From: Opitutia bacterium
GTDB lineage: Bacteria > Verrucomicrobiota > Verrucomicrobiia > Opitutales > Opitutaceae
Direction: 5' to 3'
Length of the DNA: 64,000 nucleotides
Assembly (NCBI GenBank): GCA_016217545.1
Contig: JACRHT010000006.1
Location: forward strand, 1 to 64,000
Positions 35,193 through 43,513 of the stretch are shown piece by piece. Made by a program: the position numbers and the translations under genes. Every line of letters begins with the position of its first letter. Position 1 is the stretch's first letter. The notes beneath the pieces were generated by a model. That model had not been told where the DNA came from. It saw nothing but the letters and a program-made list of their open reading frames with translations, and searched no databases.

Positions 35193-37880
35193 TCAGGTCT
35201 TCTTCCGCAGGAGCTGCGGCGTGGCCTCGAGCTGGCCGCGCGTGACGCCGAGCTGGTTGATCAGCTTGAACTCCCGCCAGAGTTCCGCGCCGGTGATCTC
35301 GCCGCGCAGCAGCTGACGGTAGCGGCCGACGGTGCGCTGCAGCTCGTCGGCGGACTCGTTGAGAAATTCGATGCGGAACGACCGCGCGCCGAGCGCGAGG
35401 AGGCGGTCGACGAACTCGGCGCCGGTTTGCGCGCGGGAATTGTAGACGGTGTTGCGGCAGCCGGCGTCGGCTTTCAGCGGGTGTTCGGCGCCGATGCGGT
35501 CGCGGAGGCGGACGTCGTGCTTGTCGCAGGGGCGCCCGCAGGAGCGGTAGTCCGTGCCGTCGGAGAGGAACGCGCAGAACACGCAATGCTCCATGTGAAA
35601 CATGGGCATGTGTTGGTGGAGCGTGATGTCGAACCACGCGCCGGGTGCGCCTTGCAGGAGCGCCTCGAGTTGCGCGACGTTGAGGTCGTAGCTCGCGGTG
35701 ACGCGTTCGAGGCCGAAGCGCTCGCGGTAGAAGGCGGCGGTGAGCGGATTGGCGACGTTGAGCGAAAAATCGCCCCGGCGGCGTTTTTCGCTGAAGACGC
35801 GCAGGTGATCGTGGTTGCGCACGAGGTAGCCGTCGGCGTCGCATGAGAGCACTTGCTTGAGGATCCACTCCTCGCCGGGCTTGAAAATGCGTGGCGGGAT
35901 GACCCAGAAGGAAGAAAGCTGAGAGCTGAGAGTTGAGGGCTGAGAGCCAGAAGCAGAAAAACCGGCTTCGGTAGCTTGCAGCTCGCGGAAGCGCGCGACG
36001 GCGTCGCGGTATTTCTTCGGGTCCTCGAACTCGGCGTAGATCGTGCGCGCGCCGGCGGCCCACGCGGCGTCGAGCTGGTGCAGGTGGCGAATGACGACGA
36101 TGATCTCGGGCTCGATCGCGAGCTGCGGTTGGGTGCGCGGAAGAATCTCGGCGAGCGCCGCGCCACTGCGGAGCGTCCAGCGTTTCGGCGCGGCGCGCTG
36201 GGCATCGAGTTCGCTGACGACGCGGCGGCGGAGTTCGTTGAGCTCGCTCACTGCGAGGTGCACGGCGCCTTCGAGGCGGTTGGAGAATTCGCCGAGTTCG
36301 AACGGCGTGCCGCCGAGCCGGCCGAGTTGGTCGCGGAGACGCTCGGTCGAGAGCGGCTGCTTTTCGGCGGGTGCGAGAGGGGTGGCGGACTGGGCTTGTG
36401 CGACGTGGCCCTCGGCGTCGCGCGCGAGGAGCGTCAGCGGTGCGCCGACGTGGCCGTGAACCTCGAGGTCGATCGGACGGCGAAAGCGAATCTGTTCACC
36501 CTCGAACGTCTGGCGGAGTCGGCGGTCGAGTTCGGGGTCGTTGGTTTTCCAGACGCGGTGGCCCGCGCGCACGCGTTCGAAGTCGATGTCGCCGCGGCCG
36601 AAGCGCAGCACGGTCTCCGCGCCGCGTGGCTGCACCTGGTAGACGCGCCCGCCCTCCTCCTTGATCTCCGGACTGCCGGCGTCGAAGACGATGCCGTCGC
36701 CCGGTTTCAGCGGCGCTTCGAGCGTGAGCGCGACGAAGTCGGGGCCGACGCGCGTGACCGTGCCGAGGAATACGCCGCGTTTGGTGCCGAAGCGCGCGTG
36801 GGCGAGTTCCTGGTTGTTGATGCCGCGGAACCAGCCGGTGTAGAGGCCGCGCGAGAAACTCATCTCGAGGTCGTAGCGGGCCGACGCGGCCGTCGCCGCG
36901 TCGGAGCTGAGAGCTGAGGGCTGAGAGCCGAGAGTCGGAGACGGCGTCGCGCGGATTGTTTTGGGACTCTCAGCTCTAGACTCTGGACTCTGGACTGGCT
37001 GCGCGGCTAACGCGCGATCGAGCGCGGCGCGGTAGACGCGCGTGATGTTCGCGACGTATTCGGCGGATTTGAGACGGCCTTCGATTTTCAGCGACGCGAC
37101 GCCGACGCGGACGAGTTCGGGCAGGATTTCGAGTCCGGCCAGATCCTGCGGGCTGAGCAGGTAGCGGCGGTCGCCGAGTTCGACCTTGGCGCCGTCCGAG
37201 ATCAACTCGTAGGGCATGCGGCAGGCTTGCGCGCACTCGCCGCGATTGGCGGAGCGGCCGCCGAGCGATTCGCTGGTGAGGCACTGGCCGGAGTAGGCGA
37301 CGCAGAGTGCGCCGTGGACGAAAACTTCGAGCGGCAGCGAGACGGCGGCGGACTTTTGCGCGGCTTGGATGGCGGCGATCTCGGTGAGCGAGTTTTCGCG
37401 CGCGAGCACGACGAGGTTGGCGCCGAGGTCCTTGGCGAATTCCACGCCGGCCGCGCTGGTGACCGTCATCTGAGTCGACGTGTGGATCGGAAAATCCGGC
37501 GACAGCGTGCGGATAAGGCGGCAGATGCCGACATCCTGCACGATGGCGGCGTCGACGCCGGCGGCGATGATGCTGCGGAGGTATTGCTCGGCGTCGGCGA
37601 GCTCGTCGGCGAAGACCAGCGTGTTGAACGTCACGTAGCCGTGCACGCCGCGGCGGTGCAGGAACTCCATGAGACGCGGCAGGTCCGCGACGGTGAAGTT
37701 GTGCGCGCGCATTCGGGCGTTGAAGCGCTCGAGGCCGAAATAGATCGCGTCCGCGCCGTTCTCGACGGCGGCCTTGGCGCATTCCCAGTCGCCGGCGGGC
37801 GCGAGGATTTCCGGGCGCGCGGGCGCGGCCGCGGAGGCAGGCGAGGCAGGTTGGACTGAAGCGGAGGTCGACACGTGCAC
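35193..37880 (-). CDS. U32-family peptidase (YhbU/RlhA-like), with in-frame repeat insertions
   Basis: An 895-residue protein of the U32 collagenase-like family, from a GTG start. The TIM-barrel core (about 22-300) has EILAPAGDWECAKAAVENGADAIYFG, FVHGALCVAYSGQC and the Cys-bearing RGECAQACRMPYEL. Bacterial relatives with the C-terminal extension modify 23S rRNA (RlhA, 5-hydroxycytidine) or act as peptidases. Later Cys residues (FHMEHCVFCAF, CGRPCDKHDV) fit an Fe-S or metal cluster. Two Ser/Pro/Gln-rich segments, at about 295-327 (SQPSALSSD) and 635-657 (SQPSTLSSQLSSF), derive from a dispersed DNA repeat inserted in frame. Confidence 0.88.
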   Translation of the reverse strand: MHVSTSASVQPASPASAAAPARPEILAPAGDWECAKAAVENGADAIYFGLERFNARMRAHNFTVADLPRLMEFLHRRGVHGYVTFNTLVFADELADAEQYLRSIIAAGVDAAIVQDVGICRLIRTLSPDFPIHTSTQMTVTSAAGVEFAKDLGANLVVLARENSLTEIAAIQAAQKSAAVSLPLEVFVHGALCVAYSGQCLTSESLGGRSANRGECAQACRMPYELISDGAKVELGDRRYLLSPQDLAGLEILPELVRVGVASLKIEGRLKSAEYVANITRVYRAALDRALAAQPVQSPESRAESPKTIRATPSPTLGSQPSALSSDAATAASARYDLEMSFSRGLYTGWFRGINNQELAHARFGTKRGVFLGTVTRVGPDFVALTLEAPLKPGDGIVFDAGSPEIKEEGGRVYQVQPRGAETVLRFGRGDIDFERVRAGHRVWKTNDPELDRRLRQTFEGEQIRFRRPIDLEVHGHVGAPLTLLARDAEGHVAQAQSATPLAPAEKQPLSTERLRDQLGRLGGTPFELGEFSNRLEGAVHLAVSELNELRRRVVSELDAQRAAPKRWTLRSGAALAEILPRTQPQLAIEPEIIVVIRHLHQLDAAWAAGARTIYAEFEDPKKYRDAVARFRELQATEAGFSASGSQPSTLSSQLSSFWVIPPRIFKPGEEWILKQVLSCDADGYLVRNHDHLRVFSEKRRRGDFSLNVANPLTAAFYRERFGLERVTASYDLNVAQLEALLQGAPGAWFDITLHQHMPMFHMEHCVFCAFLSDGTDYRSCGRPCDKHDVRLRDRIGAEHPLKADAGCRNTVYNSRAQTGAEFVDRLLALGARSFRIEFLNESADELQRTVGRYRQLLRGEITGAELWREFKLINQLGVTRGQLEATPQLLRKKT
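35911..35960. repeat. agctgagagctgag-type dispersed repeat inside the U32 gene, copy 1
   Basis: A purine-rich run of agctgag/agttgag/ggctgag units inserted in the U32 coding sequence. It is in frame and encodes SQPSTLSSQLSS on the minus strand. The same unit occurs at 36901-36996. Confidence 0.75.
36901..36996. repeat. agctgagagctgag-type dispersed repeat inside the U32 gene, copy 2, with inverted half
   Basis: 36901-36940 is a run of gagctgagagctgagggctgag units. 36964-36996 is an approximately inverted run (ctctcagctctagactctgg). Both are translated in frame on the minus strand as a Ser/Pro-rich linker in the U32 protein. Confidence 0.75.
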
Positions 37881-37923
37881 GCCTCTGTTAGCGCCCGGCG
37901 CGCCGGCCGCAACCGCGAACGCG

Positions 37924-39156
37924 TCAGGCGGCGCGGGTCGCAGTGTGCGGACGGGCGGCGTGCGGTGCGGCGGCGCGGAGGCGCGCCGCGAGATAGATGG
38001 CGGCGACGAAGGCCAGCACGGCGAGGTAGCCGACGCGTGGGTAGCCTTCGAGGCGTCCGCTGACGGCTTCGCGCGTGATGAAGATGCCGGCGATGGAGTT
38101 GGCGAGGGCGCTGCCGCCTTGTTGGATGGCGGAGTTCACGCTCATGAACCCGCCGCGATAGCGCGCTTCGACGGAGTTGGTGATCAGCGCCATCGCGGGT
38201 GGGAAGCGCCCCGACATGCCGATCATGAACGCGGTCGTCACGATCAGCGCCACGAAGACCGGCACGACCGGCAGGTGCGTGAGCACGACGACGGAAACGC
38301 ACGCGAGGATGGTGATGAGCGTGAAGACATGCAGTTTGTCGTGGCGGTCCGAGAGGCGCCCGAACCACGGCATCGTGAAAAACGTGAACGCGCCGCCGGC
38401 GAGATAGACGAGCGGGAGTTGCGCCTCGGTCAGGCCGACGTTGGTGACCATCGACGGAGCCATGAACGGAATGACGCAGCCGCCGGCGAAGACGAGCGCC
38501 GCCGAGAGCGCGAAGCCGCGCAGGTGGATCGGATGCGTGCAAATCTCGCGCATTTGCCGCCAGGGATTTTGGTCGACGGGATGCGGCGGCAGGGCGGGCA
38601 GGGCGCGCCAGCCGATCACGCCGATGATGAGGCTCATCGCGGCGAGCAGAAAGAACGGCGCGTGCCACTCGAAGTAGCCCGCGAGCGCGAGGCCAGTTGG
38701 CACACCCAGCACGGAGGCGATGGGAAAGGACGTCATCACCACGCCCATTGCCGCGCCGCGCCGTTCGGGCGGCACGACGTCGCTCACGGCGGCAGTCACG
38801 ACGGAGCCGGCCAAGCCGCCGAAGGCACCGGCGGCGAAGCGTGCGATGAGGAGGAAATGGTAGGTCGGCGCGAGCGCGCAGGCCAACGTGGAGAGGCCGA
38901 AGCCCGAGTAGAGGAAGAGCAGGGCGCGTTTCCGGTCGTAGCGATCCAGCAGGAAGCCACCGATGAAACCCGTGCCCGCGGCGGCCAGCGAGTAGGCCGC
39001 GACCAGGCGGCTGAATTGCCCCGGGCTGATGTCGAAGACGCGCATCAGATGCGAGCCGAGCGGCATCAGGATCATGTAATCCATCACGTGCGTGAATTGC
39101 ACGGCTGCCAACGTGAAGAGCAGCAGGCGCTCGTGGATGCGAGGAGTTCCGGACAT
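37924..39156 (-). CDS. MFS transporter
   Basis: A 410-residue major facilitator with about 12 hydrophobic segments. The loop 2-3 motif appears as GFLLDRYDRKRALL, and FVVGRFLAG-type helices as LLIARFAAGAFGGLAG. The second half has WFGRLSDRHDKLHV. It resembles the arabinose/drug-efflux (AraJ-like) subgroup. The substrate is unknown. It lies 39 bases downstream of a LysR gene on the same strand and is probably co-transcribed with and controlled by it. Confidence 0.92.
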   Translation of the reverse strand: MSGTPRIHERLLLFTLAAVQFTHVMDYMILMPLGSHLMRVFDISPGQFSRLVAAYSLAAAGTGFIGGFLLDRYDRKRALLFLYSGFGLSTLACALAPTYHFLLIARFAAGAFGGLAGSVVTAAVSDVVPPERRGAAMGVVMTSFPIASVLGVPTGLALAGYFEWHAPFFLLAAMSLIIGVIGWRALPALPPHPVDQNPWRQMREICTHPIHLRGFALSAALVFAGGCVIPFMAPSMVTNVGLTEAQLPLVYLAGGAFTFFTMPWFGRLSDRHDKLHVFTLITILACVSVVVLTHLPVVPVFVALIVTTAFMIGMSGRFPPAMALITNSVEARYRGGFMSVNSAIQQGGSALANSIAGIFITREAVSGRLEGYPRVGYLAVLAFVAAIYLAARLRAAAPHAARPHTATRAA

Positions 39157-39195
39157 GGAGCGGCGCAGCGTCCTCAGAAACTCTCGCGGCGCAAC

Positions 39196-40137
39196 TCAGC
39201 TTTCTGTTCTGCCCGGTGTCCGAAAGGGCGGGGTCGTGTGCGCGAGCGCGGATTGCATCGGACCGACGACCGCATGCGCGGCGTCGGTGAAGAGCTTCGC
39301 GCCCTTGGTGTGATGGTGGCGGTAGTGGCGGATCAGGGCGATCTCGCGCATGGGCACCTTGCCGGAGAATTTGCGGTAAACGAGGCCGGCGGGATCGGTG
39401 GCGGTGCGCGCGCTGCGGGGCAACACGCTGATGCCGACACCGAGGGCGGTGAGCGCTTTGGCCGTGGAAAGCTGGGCGACGCGGTGCAGCACGCGCGGCT
39501 CGAAATCGTGGTCGCCGAGCAGGCGTTGGACTTGCGTGGCGGTCGAGGAGCCGGTGCCGAGCATGATGAAATCCTGGTCGCGCAAGTCTTCGAGCGTGAC
39601 GTTGGGCGCGGTTGCGAGCGGATGATCGGCTGCGGTCGCGAGGAGCAGCGGTTCCGAGAAAAGCACGGAGGTTTCGATGCGGGGCTCGTTGACGGGCAGG
39701 GAGACGACGCCCAGCTCCAAGTCGCCGTCCAGCACCGCTTGAACCACGGTGGGGCGGAAGTCCTCGCGGGTTTGGAGGTGGAGTTTGACCTCGTTTGCCC
39801 GGCAGTAAGCCAGAACGGCTGGCAGGAAGAAGTGGGCGACGGTGGGAATCACTCCGACCGAGACGCGGTGGCCTTGGGCGGGATCCTCCTTCAACTCGCG
39901 GACAGCATCGTCGGCTTCGGCGATGATTCGGTGGGCTCTTTCGAGGAGAAGTTCGCCGGCGGGGGTCAGGCTGACTTTGCGGCCCAGACGATGGAAAAGA
40001 GTCTGACCGAGCTCTTCTTCGAGATTTAAAATCTGCTGACTGAGAGATGGTTGTGAAATAAAGCTACGGCTGGCCGCTTTGGTGAAGTTGCCCGTCTCGG
40101 CGACGGCGACGAAGTAGCGGAGTTGGTAGATTTCCAT
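39196..40137 (-). CDS. LysR-family transcriptional regulator
   Basis: A 313-residue regulator with an N-terminal winged helix-turn-helix (1-60: MEIYQLRYFVAVAETGNFT, SQPSLSQQILNLEEELG) and a periplasmic-binding-like effector domain (about 90-295). It resembles the OxyR/CbbR side of the family but lacks the OxyR redox Cys pair: the only Cys is in AYCRAN. It likely controls its own expression and the MFS transporter downstream. A nested dyad with LysR-box character lies just upstream at 40149-40181. Confidence 0.93.
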   Translation of the reverse strand: MEIYQLRYFVAVAETGNFTKAASRSFISQPSLSQQILNLEEELGQTLFHRLGRKVSLTPAGELLLERAHRIIAEADDAVRELKEDPAQGHRVSVGVIPTVAHFFLPAVLAYCRANEVKLHLQTREDFRPTVVQAVLDGDLELGVVSLPVNEPRIETSVLFSEPLLLATAADHPLATAPNVTLEDLRDQDFIMLGTGSSTATQVQRLLGDHDFEPRVLHRVAQLSTAKALTALGVGISVLPRSARTATDPAGLVYRKFSGKVPMREIALIRHYRHHHTKGAKLFTDAAHAVVGPMQSALAHTTPPFRTPGRTES

Positions 40138-40148
40138 CGGATAAAACT

Positions 40149-40181
40149 ATAGGAGGCATAGAAATGAAGTATTTCTCCTAT
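40149..40181. promoter_or_regulatory. Nested dyad upstream of the LysR gene, candidate operator
   Basis: The arms ataggag (40149-40155) and ctcctat (40175-40181) enclose a second inverted pair, agaaat (40160-40165) and atttct (40171-40176), with a 5-base centre. The dyad begins 11 bases from the lysR start codon and lies between lysR and the divergent small-peptide gene, so it could control both. LysR proteins are known to bind such interrupted dyads. Confidence 0.55.
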
Positions 40182-40251
40182 TGCAAGGGTTGCCGTATTA
40201 TCTCCTCAGCAAAACAAGCAACCCATCCACGAAACAGAAAGGTTCACCCAC

Positions 40252-40428
40252 ATGAACGCCAAGAATCTCCTCCAGTCCGCCGCCCTCACCGCCACCCTCG
40301 CCGCCGTCTTCGCGGAACTCGCGAAGGTGAACACCGACCTCCCGCTGATCGGTCTGATCATCGGTTACGTCGCGGCGATCGGTATCCTGGCCTGTGCGGC
40401 CTTCGACGGTGCGAAGCGCACCTCCTAA
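40252..40428 (+). CDS. Small hydrophobic peptide (58 aa)
   Basis: A 58-residue peptide. The first part (NLLQSAALTATLAAVFAELAK) is an amphipathic or signal-like helix. The second (LPLIGLIIGYVAAIGILACAA) is a TM segment, and the tail is FDGAKRTS. A gaaagg lies about 9 bases before the ATG, and a strong terminator follows, so it is an independent unit. It is too short for routine gene calling. Codon use is like the neighbouring genes. I do not recognise a family. A membrane-associated small protein is the safest description. Confidence 0.65.
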   Translation: MNAKNLLQSAALTATLAAVFAELAKVNTDLPLIGLIIGYVAAIGILACAAFDGAKRTS

Positions 40429-40459
40429 AGAGTTTCAGCCGAAAGCATAGTGTGCAAAT

Positions 40460-40498
40460 GAGGCCCGGGTTAGGGGTAGCCCGGGCCTCTTCTTTTTC
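40460..40498 (+). terminator. Intrinsic terminator after the 58-aa gene
   Basis: Stem gaggcccggg / cccgggcctc with a 10-base loop, followed by ttctttttccc. Confidence 0.88.
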
Positions 40499-40508
40499 CC
40501 TCCACGCG

Positions 40509-40539
40509 GGGCCGGTCCATGGACCGGCCCTTTTCTTTT
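40509..40539 (+). terminator. Second tandem hairpin with T-rich tail
   Basis: Stem gggccggtcc / ggaccggccc around a 2-base centre, followed by ttttcttttg. It lies 20 bases after the first terminator and 50 bases before the sigma factor start. It is either a back-up terminator or an attenuator for the sigma gene. Confidence 0.7.
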
Positions 40540-40586
40540 GCCCCAATCGTGCCAATCTGGGGTCCGATAAACAAAACCGCCGGGGC

Positions 40587-41129
40587 ATGACGCTTTTCAG
40601 GAAACAACCACCCATGGAGGCAAATTGTGCATCCACATCCTGGAAAGACTGGTTCGAAGCTTACGGGCCGAAGCTGCTGCTCTGCGCGCGGCAGTGGACC
40701 CGTTCGCTGGCGGACGCCGAGGATGTCGTGCAGGAAGCCTTCGTGCGCTACTGGCGCCACCAACGCGAGCTGCCGGGCGATCCGCAGGCTCTCCTCATCA
40801 CCTCGGTGCGTCGCGCGGCGCTCGACCTCGCCCGTCGCGAGGGCAGGCGCTTGGTGCGCGAAGAAAAGGCCGATGGCGGCCTCGAAGAACGCGAAGGGAT
40901 TTTCGATCCACTGCCCGGGGACGGCGACGAGCGGCGGCTCGAAATCGAAACGGCGCTGCAACGCCTGCCCGACGAACAGCGCGAGGTGCTCGTGCTCAAA
41001 ATCTGGGAGGAACTCACTTTCGAACAAATCGGCGAGATGCTCGACATCTCGCCCAACACTGCCGCATCGCGCTACCGCTACGCGCTCGGCGCGCTGCGCA
41101 AGGAATTGAAGCCGCTCAGTTATGGATGA
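40587..41129 (+). CDS. ECF-type RNA polymerase sigma factor
   Basis: A 180-residue sigma-70 family protein (171 if the ATG at 40614, preceded by aggaaa, is used). Region 2 covers about 20-85 (LADAEDVVQEAFVRYWRH), region 4 about 120-170 (LQRLPDEQREVLVLKIWEELTFEQIGEMLDISPNTAASRY, seen in short pieces). It lacks region 1 and most of region 3, as ECF sigmas do. The next gene starts inside its 3' end, so the two are translated together; that gene is a candidate anti-sigma factor. Confidence 0.9.
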   Translation: MTLFRKQPPMEANCASTSWKDWFEAYGPKLLLCARQWTRSLADAEDVVQEAFVRYWRHQRELPGDPQALLITSVRRAALDLARREGRRLVREEKADGGLEEREGIFDPLPGDGDERRLEIETALQRLPDEQREVLVLKIWEELTFEQIGEMLDISPNTAASRYRYALGALRKELKPLSYG

Positions 41130-41712
41130 CACATCGCTCCAGGATCTGGAAAACGAACTGAAGGCGCTACGCCCGCGGCGTCCGTCGGTTCTGCTCCGCG
41201 CCCGGGTGGAGCACGAACTCTCCCGCTCGGAACTCGAAACCCAAGCGTCGCCCCGATCGACCCGCGAGGTGCCGCGCTACACCTCGGCGACGACGTTGCG
41301 CTCGTGGAAGTGGTTCAGCTGGCAAATGGCCGCAGCGGCCGCCGTCGCGTTGGCAGTATCGGTCGGCGTCTGGCGCTGGCAGGTCTCGCGCAACACGCCC
41401 GTCGCCCTCCCCGTGTCCGCCCCGAGCTTGGCCCAATCGGAAAAGGCCGAACCCACGCCGGCGGAGTCGATGCCCGCTCCGACTCCGCGCGCATTGGCGG
41501 CGACTGACACCTATCGTCCGGTCAAGGCCGCGAACGTGCTCTACGACCTCAAGGACGAGGGCCCGGCCTTGCTCGACGACAACACCCCCGGTCGGCGCAT
41601 CCGCGCGCGCTACGTCGATACTTACACCTGGAAAAATCCCGCCACGAACGCGTCGCTCAAATGGAGCGTGCCGCGCGACGAGGTGCGCGTGCTCCCCGCG
41701 AGCTTCCATTGA
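41122..41712 (+). CDS. Membrane-anchored protein, candidate anti-sigma factor
   Basis: A 196-residue protein starting 8 bases before the end of the sigma gene. The charged cytoplasmic N-terminus (MDDTSLQDLENELKALRPRR) resembles the start of anti-sigma factors. One TM lies at about 70-87 (MAAAAAVALAVSVGVW), followed by a Pro/Ala-rich linker and a C-terminal globular part with Trp and Tyr residues. No zinc-binding HxxxCxxC motif is present, so a ZAS-type anti-sigma domain is absent. The role is inferred from position and topology only. Confidence 0.65.
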   Translation: MDDTSLQDLENELKALRPRRPSVLLRARVEHELSRSELETQASPRSTREVPRYTSATTLRSWKWFSWQMAAAAAVALAVSVGVWRWQVSRNTPVALPVSAPSLAQSEKAEPTPAESMPAPTPRALAATDTYRPVKAANVLYDLKDEGPALLDDNTPGRRIRARYVDTYTWKNPATNASLKWSVPRDEVRVLPASFH

Positions 41713-41788
41713 TTTTGCAAACCCAACCTGGGTGGCGCGCCGGACTCGGTTTGCAAACCGACGCGTCACCCGAATCCCACTCCGAAGA

Positions 41789-42790
41789 ATGAAAAATTCC
41801 CTGCGTTACATCCTCCCCGCCGTCGTCGGCGGTGCACTCGCCGTGTCGGCTTCCGCGACCACGGTTGTTCGGCGCGTCGATCCGAATGTCGTGCGCATCC
41901 AAGTCAGCGATCCGATCCATGTGCGGATCGAAAAGGGCGAAAAGTCCGATAAGAAAATCCCCAGCGAAAAAGTCACGTTCCTCGGCGTCGAAACCGGTCC
42001 GTTGCCTGAAGTGCTCGCTTCCCAGCTCGGCCTCGGTGACGGCATGGGCCTCGTCGTCCGTCGCGTGGCGGAGGACAGCCCGGCAGTCGGCGTGCTGAAA
42101 GAGCACGACGTGCTCACGAAGCTCGGCGACCAGCAACTTGTCGATTCCCGGCAACTCAGCGTGCTTATCCGCGCGAAGAAGCCCGGCGACGAAGTGAAGC
42201 TCACGCTCGTGCGCGGCGGCAAGGAGATGACCGTCACCGCCAAACTCGCGGAGCGCGAACTCCCGCGGATGTTCGGCCTGCGCGGCGGCGACATCGACGG
42301 CGGCGCGTTTCAATTCTTCCAAGGCGACGGCCCCGCGGTCGAGCGCCTGCGCGAGCTGCCCGGAATCGCCCGCGACGAGCTGAACGACGTCATGCGCATC
42401 ATCGGCCGTGAGCGCGGCAATTGGTTCGCCGGTCCGCGCGTGCACGTCTTCAAGCGCCACGGCGGTTCCTCGCTCCTGAACATGGCCGAAGGCAATTTCG
42501 CCTACTCCGACGACGAGGGCTCGATCGAGGTCACCGCCTCAAAAGGGCAGCGCGAACTCACGATGAAGGATGCCAAGGGTGCCGTGACCTTCAAAGGCCC
42601 GATCAACACCGACGAAGAGCGCGCCAAGCTCCCCGCTGAGGTGAAGAAGCGTCTCGGCAAGATCGACGACGCCACCATCGACTTCGAAGCCGACGAATCG
42701 CTCGAGCAGGAAGGCGCGGCCGTGAAGCCGGACAAGACGAAGACCGGCACGACCATCCGCCGCAGCATCCGCCTGCAACCGTCGTTCTGA
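41789..42790 (+). CDS. PDZ-domain periplasmic protein
   Basis: A 333-residue exported protein with signal peptide 1-23 and one PDZ domain (about 60-145: GMGLVVRRVAEDSPAVGVLKEHD, then DQQLVDSRQLSVLI). There is no HtrA protease domain. The C-terminal 150 residues are charged and may form a separate beta-rich domain. It follows the sigma and candidate anti-sigma genes, an arrangement recalling envelope-stress circuits (RpoE/RseA/DegS), where a PDZ protein senses unfolded protein ends. Here no protease is present, so the analogy is loose. Confidence 0.8.
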   Translation: MKNSLRYILPAVVGGALAVSASATTVVRRVDPNVVRIQVSDPIHVRIEKGEKSDKKIPSEKVTFLGVETGPLPEVLASQLGLGDGMGLVVRRVAEDSPAVGVLKEHDVLTKLGDQQLVDSRQLSVLIRAKKPGDEVKLTLVRGGKEMTVTAKLAERELPRMFGLRGGDIDGGAFQFFQGDGPAVERLRELPGIARDELNDVMRIIGRERGNWFAGPRVHVFKRHGGSSLLNMAEGNFAYSDDEGSIEVTASKGQRELTMKDAKGAVTFKGPINTDEERAKLPAEVKKRLGKIDDATIDFEADESLEQEGAAVKPDKTKTGTTIRRSIRLQPSF

Positions 42791-42835
42791 AACTAGGTTT
42801 TCGACGCGAGGTGTTAGCCGCGTCGTGTGTGTAAA

Positions 42836-42869
42836 CGAAAGAGGCCGCCCGGTTCGTTCGGGCGGCCTC
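42836..42869 (-). terminator. Intrinsic terminator of the DUF4199 gene
   Basis: Stem gaggccgcccg / cgggcggcctc with a 7-base loop. On the minus strand it is followed by tttcgttt. It may also end the PDZ gene transcript from the other side, though without a T-run in that direction. Confidence 0.78.
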
Positions 42870-42898
42870 GCTCGTGAAAGGTTCTCAGTGTTGCGCGC

Positions 42899-43426
42899 TC
42901 ACATCGGCGGCGGCTCGGCGCCCTCGGGCGCCGCACGCTTCACGAAGGCGGCCACGATGAGCACGACGATCAGGCCGAAAATGACGCCGAAAAAAATCGT
43001 GCCCACAGCCTGCGCGCCGGGCGAAAGCGTCATGCGCACGAAGCCCTCGGCCTTGCTCATCTGGTCGTCCGACATGCCTTGCTCGGCCCACTTCGAGCGG
43101 ATGACTTCGAGCTGATAGTCGGCGAAGCTCGTGTTGATGAACTTCAGGTGGATGAAATTATAGACGGCCGACATGGCGGACGCGATCAGGGCAAGCAACG
43201 TGCCGTTGCCGACCGCCTGGCCATAGGAGATCGCCTGGTTCGGGCGTTCGTCGCGGATGGCCTTCAGCGCGAACCAGTAGATCGCGAACACCACTGGCAG
43301 CATCAGCCAGTTCAGGTATTGGCCGGTGGCGAGCTTCTCGGTTTCAAAGCCGGTGAAAAACAGCAGCAGGCGAAAAGCAGCGCCCGCGACCGTGAGGATC
43401 AGTGCGTAAAAGAATTTCGTGCCCAT
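42899..43426 (-). CDS. DUF4199-like membrane protein
   Basis: A 175-residue inner-membrane protein with four predicted helices: about 8-26, 38-55, 75-92 and 140-163. The pattern YGQAVGNGTLLALIASAMSAVYNFIH in the middle, followed by a charged loop ending in MSDDQM, fits the DUF4199 family. Function unknown. It has its own terminator and no clear operon partner. The start ATG is 85 bases from the stop of the AIM24 gene. Confidence 0.82.
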   Translation of the reverse strand: MGTKFFYALILTVAGAAFRLLLFFTGFETEKLATGQYLNWLMLPVVFAIYWFALKAIRDERPNQAISYGQAVGNGTLLALIASAMSAVYNFIHLKFINTSFADYQLEVIRSKWAEQGMSDDQMSKAEGFVRMTLSPGAQAVGTIFFGVIFGLIVVLIVAAFVKRAAPEGAEPPPM

Positions 43427-43513
43427 GGTGCGTGCATGGCATGCCGAGCCGGGATTGCCAATCCCCTAAGGACAAACGGCTCTGCGCGCGGATGGGCGGC
43501 AGAGCCGGGAACG

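Noticed and set aside
39196-40137. OxyR (peroxide sensor) identity for the LysR protein
   Set aside because: Overall similarity is suggestive, but the redox Cys pair is missing and no peroxide-defence genes are adjacent.
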